The notes below the pieces were generated by a model. It worked only from the letters and a program-made list of their open reading frames with translations. It did not search any database and was not told where the DNA came from. From the NCBI RefSeq assembly GCF_023016085.1, contig NZ_JALKBF010000001.1, forward strand, positions 1,674,001 to 1,738,000: a stretch of DNA of 64,000 nucleotides, given 5' to 3'. Shown piece by piece: positions 57,924 through 64,000 of the stretch. A program made the translations under genes and the position numbers. The DNA comes from Aliiroseovarius sp. F47248L. GTDB taxonomy: Bacteria > Pseudomonadota > Alphaproteobacteria > Rhodobacterales > Rhodobacteraceae. The stretch's first letter is position 1. Each line of letters starts with the position of its first letter.

Positions 57924-58936
57924 GCGAAGCAATGAAACCACTGATCTATGCCGCGACCGAGGGGCCGCTGTCCCGCGCTCAGGCCGAACTTGCCTTTGAA
58001 GAACTGTTTGATGGTCGAGCAACCCCCGCCCAGATCGGTGCGCTTCTGGCCGCGATGCGCGCGCGTGGCGAAAGTGTTTCCGAATACGCGGCGGCGGCGG
58101 CCGTGATGCGCGCAAGATGCGCCAAGGTCAGCGCCCCGGACGGCGCGATGGATATTGTTGGCACGGGAGGTGATGGGATGGGCACGTTGAACATCTCGAC
58201 CGCGACGGCCTTTGTCGTGGCGGGCGCAGGCGTGACCGTGGCCAAACATGGCAACCGCAACCTGTCATCCAAATCAGGCGCGGCGGACGCACTGACCGAA
58301 ATGGGCGTGAACGTCATGGTCGGCGCGGATGTGGCTGAACGCGCAATCAACGATGTCGGCATCGGCTTCATGATGGCCCCGATGCACCATCCGGCGATGA
58401 AGCATGTGATGCCTGTGCGGCAGGAAATGGGCTGCAAGACGATCTTCAACATTCTTGGCCCCCTGACCAACCCGGCAGGTGTCAAACGCCAATTGACCGG
58501 CGCCTTTGCCGCCGACCTGATCTTTCCCATGGCGGAAACCCTGCAATCACTGGGATCAGAGAAAGCATGGCTGGTGCACGGAGCAGACGGGATGGACGAG
58601 ATCTCGATCACCGGTGTGACCTCTGTCGCCGCGCTTGAGGGCGGCAGAATTTATGCACGTGAAATTCACCCCGAAGATGCGGGGCTGCCAGTGCACCGAC
58701 TGGCCTCGATCCTTGGCGGAGAGCCTGCCGAAAATGCCATCGCCTTCCGCGCACTTCTGGATGGCGAAGCGTCAGCCTTCCGCGATGCGGTGCTGTTGAA
58801 TTCCGCCGCTGCCTTGGTGGTGGCTGACAAGGTGGTCGACCTGAAGGAAGGCGTCGAAATGGCCGCTGAAAGCATCGACAGCGGGGCAGCGAAATCGAAA
58901 ATCGAAGCACTGGCTGCATTGACAACGACGGCATAG
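57920..58936 (+). CDS. trpD: Anthranilate phosphoribosyltransferase
   Basis: The 338-residue enzyme joins anthranilate to PRPP. Motifs are [38 protein letters not shown] and [15 protein letters not shown]. It is coupled to trpG by ATGA and lies 36 nt before trpC. Confidence 0.96.
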   Translation: MSEAMKPLIYAATEGPLSRAQAELAFEELFDGRATPAQIGALLAAMRARGESVSEYAAAAAVMRARCAKVSAPDGAMDIVGTGGDGMGTLNISTATAFVVAGAGVTVAKHGNRNLSSKSGAADALTEMGVNVMVGADVAERAINDVGIGFMMAPMHHPAMKHVMPVRQEMGCKTIFNILGPLTNPAGVKRQLTGAFAADLIFPMAETLQSLGSEKAWLVHGADGMDEISITGVTSVAALEGGRIYAREIHPEDAGLPVHRLASILGGEPAENAIAFRALLDGEASAFRDAVLLNSAAALVVADKVVDLKEGVEMAAESIDSGAAKSKIEALAALTTTA

Positions 58937-58972
58937 CTTGCCCCGACCCCTTCAAGGAAATAGACCACGCCC

Positions 58973-59773
58973 ATGAGCACTGTTCTAGACAAAATCAAAG
59001 CATATAAGCTGGACCATGTGGCCGCATGCAAAGCCGCCCGCCCTTTGTCTGAGGTCGAGGCTGCCGCCCGTGACGCCTCCCCCACGCGTGGCTTCGCCGC
59101 CTCGCTGACGAAAGCCGCTGAAGCAGGTTATGGCCTGATTGCTGAAGTAAAGAAGGCCAGCCCGTCCAAGGGCTTGATCCGTGCCGATTTCAACCCGCCC
59201 GCATTGGCCCGTGCCTATGAGGCTGGCGGCGCGACTTGCCTGTCGGTTCTGACGGACACACCATCCTTTCAAGGTGCAGATGAGTTCCTTGTGTCAGCCC
59301 GTGCTGCGGTCAGCCTTCCCGCCCTGCGCAAGGACTTCATGTATGACACCTATCAGGTGGCCGAAGCCCGCGCGTTGGGTGCTGACTGTATCCTGATCAT
59401 CATGGCATCCGTGGAGGACAGCCAAGCGCAAGAGCTTGAAGACGCAGCTTTTTCATGGGGCATGGACGTTCTGATCGAAGTGCATGATGAAGTCGAGCTG
59501 GAACGCGCGGTTGCGCTGAAGTCTCCTCTTCTGGGCGTAAACAACCGCAATCTGAAGACCTTCGAGACGACGCTCGACACCACGCGCCGCCTGTCGAAAC
59601 TTGCGCCCGCTGACCGTCATCTTGTGTGCGAAAGCGGGTTGTTCACGCCGCAGGACCTGGCGGATATGGCAGAATACGGCGCGCGCAGTTTTCTGATCGG
59701 CGAAAGCCTGATGCGTCAGGACGATGTCGAAGCCGCAACTCGCGCCATTCTGGCCAACCCTGTACCCGCATGA
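58973..59773 (+). CDS. trpC: Indole-3-glycerol phosphate synthase
   Basis: The 266-residue TIM-barrel enzyme shows [39 protein letters not shown] and [14 protein letters not shown]. It follows trpD and overlaps moaC by 4 nt. Confidence 0.96.
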   Translation: MSTVLDKIKAYKLDHVAACKAARPLSEVEAAARDASPTRGFAASLTKAAEAGYGLIAEVKKASPSKGLIRADFNPPALARAYEAGGATCLSVLTDTPSFQGADEFLVSARAAVSLPALRKDFMYDTYQVAEARALGADCILIIMASVEDSQAQELEDAAFSWGMDVLIEVHDEVELERAVALKSPLLGVNNRNLKTFETTLDTTRRLSKLAPADRHLVCESGLFTPQDLADMAEYGARSFLIGESLMRQDDVEAATRAILANPVPA

Positions 59774-60258
59774 GCGACAAAAATCCCCTCACCCACTTCG
59801 ACTCCGATGGACAGGCCCATATGGTCGATGTCTCGGGCAAGGCCGTGACGGATCGCGTCGCGCTGGCCGAAGGCTTCGTCAAAATGACGGCAGAAACGCT
59901 GGCGCTAGTGACCTCTGGTTCGGCCAAGAAAGGTGACGTTCTGGGTGTCGCGCGGCTGGCCGGTATCATGGGTGCGAAACGCACATCGGACCTGATCCCG
60001 CTGTGCCACCCGCTGCCCATCACCAAGGTCGCACTAGAACTTGACCCACAGCCCGACCTTCCCGGTGTGCGGATCACCGCGACCGTCAAGACCGGCGGTC
60101 AAACGGGCGTCGAGATGGAAGCTCTGACGGCTGTAACTGTCGCCTGCCTGACTGTCTATGACATGCTGAAAGCCGCCGAAAAAGGTATGGAGATTACCGG
60201 TATCCGCCTGTTGCGCAAGGAAGGCGGGAAATCAGGAATATACGAGGTCGACAGATGA
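59770..60258 (+). CDS. moaC: Cyclic pyranopterin monophosphate synthase
   Basis: The 162-residue protein shows [38 protein letters not shown] and [20 protein letters not shown]. It acts early in molybdenum cofactor synthesis. It is coupled to trpC upstream and moeA downstream by 4-nt overlaps, a common alphaproteobacterial layout. Confidence 0.96.
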   Translation: MSDKNPLTHFDSDGQAHMVDVSGKAVTDRVALAEGFVKMTAETLALVTSGSAKKGDVLGVARLAGIMGAKRTSDLIPLCHPLPITKVALELDPQPDLPGVRITATVKTGGQTGVEMEALTAVTVACLTVYDMLKAAEKGMEITGIRLLRKEGGKSGIYEVDR

Positions 60259-61427
60259 TCACCGTGTCCGAGGCGCTTGACGCGATATTCGATCTGGTCG
60301 GGCCGTTGGGAACAGAAGATGTGCCGCTGGCTGACGCCGCAGGGCGCACTCTTGTCGCCCCCGTTGTCGCATCCCGCCTGCAACCGCCCTTCGCGGCTTC
60401 AGCTATGGATGGCTATGCGCTGAACGGTGTTGAAGCCGACCCCGAAGCGATGTTCCGCATCGTCGGCGAAAGTGCTGCCGGGCATGGATTTCCGAGACGC
60501 GTCGGTTCAGGTGAAACCGTGCGCATTTTCACCGGCGCACCGATGCCCGATGGCACTGATCGCGTGATCATACAGGAAGATGTCGATCGCCGGGGTGATC
60601 TGATCACACTTGCGCGCAAACTGGACCTTGGTCCGCATGTGCGCCCCGCCGGGGCCGATTTCGTCCCCGGTGATACCATCCCGGCACCGCGCGTCTTGTC
60701 CCCTGCCGACCTTGCATTGGCGGCGGCGATGAATGTTCCCAAACTGACCGTCACCCGCAAACCTGTCGTGGCGCTTTTGGCGACAGGGGACGAGCTTGTC
60801 ATGCCGGGTGAGCAACCGGGACCGGACCAGATCATCGCCTCCAACAGCTTTGGCCTGAAAGCCTTGATCGAAGCCAATGGCGGCCACGCCCGTATGTTGC
60901 CCATAGCACGCGACAACGTTGGCAGCCTTCGCACCGCGTTCGAATTGGCCTCTGACGCCGATCTGATCGTAACGATTGGCGGTGCTTCGGTTGGCGACCA
61001 TGATCTTGTGGGCGACGTGGCCGCCACAATGGGGATGGAGCAGAGCTTTTACAAAGTGCTGATGCGCCCTGGAAAACCTCTGATGGCCGGACGAATGGGG
61101 GATGCCGTCATGATTGGTCTGCCCGGCAATCCCGTGTCGTCCATGGTCTGCGGACACGTATTCCTAGTGCCCGCCCTGCGCGCGATGCTGGGGCTGGGGG
61201 CGGCAGCCACACCGCGTATGTCTGCGGTTCTGTCGACACCGATCAAAGCGAATGGCCCTCGGGAACATTACATGCGCGCGCGCGTCGACGGCGACAAGAT
61301 CACAATCTTCGACAGTCAGGACAGTGCGCTTCTAAGCGTGTTGTCACAAGCCAACGCATTGGCTGTTCGCCCGGTCTCTGATCCCGAGCGTGAACCGGGC
61401 GAACGGCTCGACTACCTCCCTATCTGA
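60255..61427 (+). CDS. moeA: Molybdopterin molybdenumtransferase
   Basis: The 390-residue protein has [40 protein letters not shown] and [13 protein letters not shown]. It inserts molybdate into adenylylated molybdopterin. It ends the trpG-to-moeA operon, 155 nt before lexA. Confidence 0.96.
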   Translation: MITVSEALDAIFDLVGPLGTEDVPLADAAGRTLVAPVVASRLQPPFAASAMDGYALNGVEADPEAMFRIVGESAAGHGFPRRVGSGETVRIFTGAPMPDGTDRVIIQEDVDRRGDLITLARKLDLGPHVRPAGADFVPGDTIPAPRVLSPADLALAAAMNVPKLTVTRKPVVALLATGDELVMPGEQPGPDQIIASNSFGLKALIEANGGHARMLPIARDNVGSLRTAFELASDADLIVTIGGASVGDHDLVGDVAATMGMEQSFYKVLMRPGKPLMAGRMGDAVMIGLPGNPVSSMVCGHVFLVPALRAMLGLGAAATPRMSAVLSTPIKANGPREHYMRARVDGDKITIFDSQDSALLSVLSQANALAVRPVSDPEREPGERLDYLPI

Positions 61428-61467
61428 CACGATTAGAATGCCTTACTTTCCCGCCTGACGTGCGCTG

Positions 61468-61507
61468 TTGACACAAAAAGGGAACAGGGATAGAACATTC
61501 GTTGAAC
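61468..61507 (+). promoter_or_regulatory. lexA promoter with two overlapping SOS boxes
   Basis: TTGACA (61468-61473) and TAGAAC (61491-61496) are separated by 17 nt, a good sigma-70 promoter. Three GAAC half-sites start at 61482, 61493 and 61504, each separated by exactly 7 nt. Read on the other strand this is GTTC-N7-GTTC-N7-GTTC, the alphaproteobacterial LexA operator in two overlapping copies. The middle half-site covers the -10 hexamer, so bound LexA would block its own transcription. Confidence 0.85.
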
Positions 61508-61582
61508 GCCCCGCAACAAGGGCCTTTCCAGCGCTGATAGAAACAGTGAACTTGGAATGAATAAAGACGGAGGTGCGAGAGC

Positions 61583-62281
61583 ATGTTGACACGCAAGCAG
61601 TTGGAACTTTTGGATTTCATTCATAAGCGGATCCAACGCGACGGTGTGCCGCCGTCCTTTGATGAAATGAAGGAAGCGTTGAATCTGCGGTCCAAATCCG
61701 GAATTCACCGTTTGATCACCGCATTGGAAGAACGCGGTTTTATACGCCGCCTTGCCCACCGCGCCCGTGCGATCGAAATCGTGAAACTGCCCGAGCCACT
61801 TGAAAATGCTGGTCGTGCCGGGTTTGAGCCGCGCGTGATCAAAGGCGACCGACCCGAACGCACCCCTGCAAGCGCCATTCCCCTTGAAGGTTTGGGCGTT
61901 AGCGACCTACCCCTGATGGGGCGCATCGCTGCCGGTGAACCGATCGAAGCCATTACTGATGGTGCGCAACACGTATCTGTGCCGGAAACCATGCTGGCCA
62001 CTGGCGGGCGTCACTATGCGCTTGAGGTCAAGGGCGACTCGATGATCGACGCAGGGATCAACAATGGCGATGTGGTGGTCATTCGCGAGACCAGCCAAGC
62101 GCAGAATGGTGACATCGTCGTGGCGCAGGTTGACGGGTATGAAGCTACGTTGAAACGGTTTCGCAAAACCGATGGGATGATCGCTTTGGAAGCCGCCAAC
62201 CCGGCCTATGAAACCCGCTTGCTGCCGGAAGGTCAGGTCAAGGTGCAAGGCAAGTTGGTCGGATTGATCCGCACTTACTGA
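61583..62281 (+). CDS. lexA: LexA repressor
   Basis: The 232-residue protein has an N-terminal winged helix ([40 protein letters not shown]) and a C-terminal S24 peptidase domain. Catalytic Ser153 is in [11 protein letters not shown] and Lys191 in EATLKRF. The self-cleavage site is Ala117-Gly118 in GRIAAGEP. It represses the DNA-damage regulon and is cleaved with RecA's help. The 30-residue insert between domains fits alphaproteobacterial LexA. Confidence 0.97.
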   Translation: MLTRKQLELLDFIHKRIQRDGVPPSFDEMKEALNLRSKSGIHRLITALEERGFIRRLAHRARAIEIVKLPEPLENAGRAGFEPRVIKGDRPERTPASAIPLEGLGVSDLPLMGRIAAGEPIEAITDGAQHVSVPETMLATGGRHYALEVKGDSMIDAGINNGDVVVIRETSQAQNGDIVVAQVDGYEATLKRFRKTDGMIALEAANPAYETRLLPEGQVKVQGKLVGLIRTY

Positions 62282-62311
62282 TCAGTTTCTAGCATTCTGA
62301 CCGAAATTAAA

Positions 62312-62343
62312 AAAGGGACGCAACTATGGTGCGTCCCTTTCTT
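62312..62343. terminator. Bidirectional terminator between lexA and phaR
   Basis: An 11-bp perfect stem AAAGGGACGCA/TGCGTCCCTTT with a 7-nt loop is A-rich on one side and T-rich on the other. It can serve both converging genes. Confidence 0.75.
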
Positions 62344-62365
62344 ACAATCAGTCGACGAATTTGCG

Positions 62366-62935
62366 TCAGCCAAGCCCTGACAGTTTTTTCTGCAACTCCG
62401 CAAGCTGTTTCTTGATAGCGTCCAGTTCGTCCTTGGATCCTGCTTCCGGTTTATCCGCCGCGCTGTCATCGTCTTCAGAAGACGAGGCACCGCCAGGAAA
62501 TCCACCCATCATCGCTTTCATGAAGGCTTCTTGCTGCGCTTGCATCGCTTCAAATCCGGGCATCTGTGCCATAGGATTTCCCATCGCACCGAAGTTTTCC
62601 ATCATCTTGGATTGACCATCGCGCAGCATCTCAAAGCTCGCCGCCAGGAACTGCGGCACGACGCTATGCGCTTGCGTGGTATAGGAACGTACAAGATCGG
62701 TCAGCACATCCACCGGCAAAACACTTTCGCCCCGGCTTTCGTGTTCGGCAACGATCTGAAGCAGGTACTGGCGCGTCAGATCATCACCCGACTTCAAGTC
62801 GATAATCTGAACTTCACGACCATCACGGATGAACCCGGCAATGTCGTCCAATGTCACATAATCCGAGGTCTCGGTGTTATACAGGCGCCGACTTGCGTAA
62901 CGCTTGATCAGCAGTGGTTCTTGTTTCTGAGCCAT
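62366..62935 (-). CDS. phaR: Polyhydroxyalkanoate synthesis repressor PhaR
   Basis: The 189-residue protein has the PhaR DNA-binding N terminus (LLIKRYASRRLYNTETSDYV, then the PHB-accumulation regulator domain to about residue 110). A methionine-rich middle and an acidic helical C terminus follow. PhaR binds PHA granules and represses phaP and itself, releasing DNA when granules form. phaP lies upstream on the same strand. Confidence 0.93.
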   Translation of the reverse strand: MAQKQEPLLIKRYASRRLYNTETSDYVTLDDIAGFIRDGREVQIIDLKSGDDLTRQYLLQIVAEHESRGESVLPVDVLTDLVRSYTTQAHSVVPQFLAASFEMLRDGQSKMMENFGAMGNPMAQMPGFEAMQAQQEAFMKAMMGGFPGGASSSEDDDSAADKPEAGSKDELDAIKKQLAELQKKLSGLG

Positions 62936-62959
62936 CTTATCTCCCCGCAGCAGCTATGA

Positions 62960-62973
62960 TTGCTGCACTGCAA
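62960..62973 (-). promoter_or_regulatory. Candidate PhaR operator in front of phaR
   Basis: TTGCTGCACTGCAA contains CTGC-N3-GCAA, one base off the CTGC-N3-GCAG pattern. It lies 25 nt before the phaR ATG. It suggests autoregulation. Confidence 0.6.
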
Positions 62974-63046
62974 AAGCCTAGCAAAGCCCACATCAAAGGC
63001 AAGTCTTTTGATCAAACTTTATGTGAGGAGACTAATGCAGGCACAA

Positions 63047-63078
63047 ATAAAAAAAGGGCGAGCACGAAGCTCGCCCTT
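63047..63078 (-). terminator. Rho-independent terminator after phaP
   Basis: On the minus strand AAGGGCGAGC/GCTCGCCCTT forms a 10-bp stem with a 5-nt loop, followed by a run of at least seven T. It lies about 45 nt after the phaP stop. Confidence 0.85.
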
Positions 63079-63122
63079 CTGGAATAGGCCGGATCGGGAG
63101 GTTGGTCTCCGGCAAAATTCGC

Positions 63123-63566
63123 TTACTTAGCAGTCGCTTTTTTGGCAGCTTTCTGAACTTCGTCAGTTGCTTTTTTGACAGCAGCTTGTGCGTCGTCGCC
63201 CAGCTCTTTGCCGGCAGCCATCATCAGCTCAACGGTTTCAGCTTGCACTTTTTTCGCAACTTCAGCGAAAGCGGCCAGGTTTTCAGCGGCCAGCTCGGCT
63301 TGAGCCGAAGCGAAGTCGGTTACGGCTTTGCCATAGTCAGCTGCTTCTTCTTTAGCAGTGGTGACGTCGCCCATTTTGGACAGAGTTTCTTTGGTCCATT
63401 TGGTCGAGATCTCAGCCGATTTGTCTGCAGCTTGCAGAGCAACTTTCGACATTTTTTCGGCCAAAGCAGCTTGGTTTTTGAAAGCGTCTTGAGCGACCGA
63501 CATGTCAACGGGGAAGTTACCCAGCATTTCTTGGAACATCTTGGTGAAGTCTTGTGTCTTAGTCAT
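63123..63566 (-). CDS. phaP: Phasin, granule-coating protein
   Basis: The 147-residue protein is almost wholly amphipathic helix, rich in Ala, Lys and Glu (AALAEKMSKVALQAADKSAE), and ends in an Ala/Lys repeat tail. It matches alphaproteobacterial phasins, which coat polyhydroxyalkanoate granules. GGAG lies 8 nt before the ATG at 63566; an ATG at 63572 is too close to it. It sits between phaC and phaR with an operator upstream. Confidence 0.9.
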   Translation of the reverse strand: MTKTQDFTKMFQEMLGNFPVDMSVAQDAFKNQAALAEKMSKVALQAADKSAEISTKWTKETLSKMGDVTTAKEEAADYGKAVTDFASAQAELAAENLAAFAEVAKKVQAETVELMMAAGKELGDDAQAAVKKATDEVQKAAKKATAK

Positions 63567-63632
63567 TGTCATATCTCCGAGGTTTTGCGCCGGGGAGGAG
63601 GTCGGCGCCTGAATTTCTATGAGGAGAATATG

Positions 63633-63677
63633 TATGCTGCAGTGCAGAAAATCAAGCTTTTTCTGCACTGCAGCATA
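63633..63677. promoter_or_regulatory. Large palindromic PhaR operator upstream of phaP
   Basis: A 19-bp perfect inverted repeat with a 7-nt spacer holds two CTGC-N3-GCAG boxes (63637-63647 and 63663-63673). This equals the PhaR recognition pattern reported for Rhodobacter sphaeroides. The site lies 67 nt before the phaP ATG, in the phaC-phaP gap. Confidence 0.8.
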
Positions 63678-63700
63678 AAACAATAATAAGTTGTTGAAAA

Positions 63701-64000
63701 TCAGGTAATTGGTTTCGCAACAACATAGGTACCAGGCGCTGGGGCAAGTGGTTTGTGCGACGAATCGCCGACCTCGCGTGCCTCTATCTGCTTACCTGAC
63801 CGCCTAGAAAGCCACTCATCCCAACGCCCCCACCAAGATCCTTCATTGAAGGTTGCCCCCTCCATCCAGTCATCCGAAGCCGCAGGCCAGTCTTCGTTGG
63901 TATAGTGGCCATATTTCTTTTTCGACGGCGGGTTCACGATCCCCGCGATATGTCCGCTTTGCGACACAATGAAGGTCTTGTCCTTCGACCCCATCTGCCG
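63701..64000 (-). CDS. phaC: Class I poly(3-hydroxyalkanoate) polymerase, 3' end only
   Basis: The last 99 residues are present; the rest lies beyond the right edge. The stretch FIVSQSGHIAGIVNPPSKKK and the following SWWGRWDEWLSRRSG are typical of the PhaC C terminus. The histidine in SGHIAG belongs to the catalytic triad. The protein polymerises hydroxyacyl-CoA at the granule surface. It is upstream of phaP on the same strand. Confidence 0.93.
   Translation of the reverse strand, partial: RQMGSKDKTFIVSQSGHIAGIVNPPSKKKYGHYTNEDWPAASDDWMEGATFNEGSWWGRWDEWLSRRSGKQIEAREVGDSSHKPLAPAPGTYVVAKPIT

Overview
The window looks like a chromosomal segment of an alphaproteobacterium of the family Rhodobacteraceae (Roseobacter group). 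The evidence is the gene content and order: rpmF-plsX-fabH-ihfA-merR, dgt/argS/SPOR/nagZ/scpA/scpB, trpGDC-moaC-moeA-lexA, phaC-phaP-phaR, a MttB-family methyltransferase without pyrrolysine, an OlsB ornithine-lipid enzyme, moderately high GC, and a LexA operator of the alphaproteobacterial GTTC-N7-GTTC type. No insertion sequence, phage gene, CRISPR array or rRNA operon is visible. Names rest on motif recognition by reading; no database search was run.

Layout. 1-3.6 kb: the 3' end of an M20 peptidase gene, a small membrane protein, two identical tRNA-Asp genes, a histidine phosphatase, two tRNA-Val genes and a GlxA/AraC-type regulator. 3.6-8.2 kb: an HU-like protein, lon, tgt and a 74-residue protein, all on the minus strand. 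8.5-15.5 kb: sufT, a SufA-type carrier, tfoX-like, a 2OG-Fe(II) oxygenase, tpiA, a PLP decarboxylase, a hemolysin III-type membrane protein and mttB. 15.5-25.2 kb: an ABC-F ATPase, olsB, bamE, the DUF177-rpmF-plsX-fabH-ihfA-merR block, tRNA-Pro, a double-length dCTP deaminase and a RidA protein.

25.2-36.9 kb is the least ordinary part. A two-gene minus-strand unit encodes a membrane-anchored 650-residue protein and a 200-residue partner. It diverges from a tight six-gene plus-strand operon: exported di-haem cytochrome, GMC oxidoreductase, 150-residue orphan, 433-residue membrane-anchored orphan, DyP-type peroxidase and catalase-like haem protein. Overlapping starts and stops suggest that the six products form one redox pathway. 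This is the best candidate here for an undescribed system.

37-48 kb: scpB, scpA, nagZ, a SPOR protein, argS and dgt on the minus strand; then erpA, a flavoprotein, xth, a nucleoside hydrolase and a GNAT enzyme on the plus strand. 48-57 kb: selO, an endonuclease/exonuclease/phosphatase-family protein, a Na+/H+ antiporter, TetR and Fur regulators, a DMT transporter, enolase, an AhpD-like protein and a divergent polysaccharide deacetylase. 57.3-62.3 kb: trpG-trpD-trpC-moaC-moeA, then lexA behind a promoter carrying two overlapping SOS boxes. 62.3-64 kb: polyhydroxyalkanoate granule genes phaR, phaP and the 3' end of phaC, with candidate PhaR operators in front of phaP and phaR.
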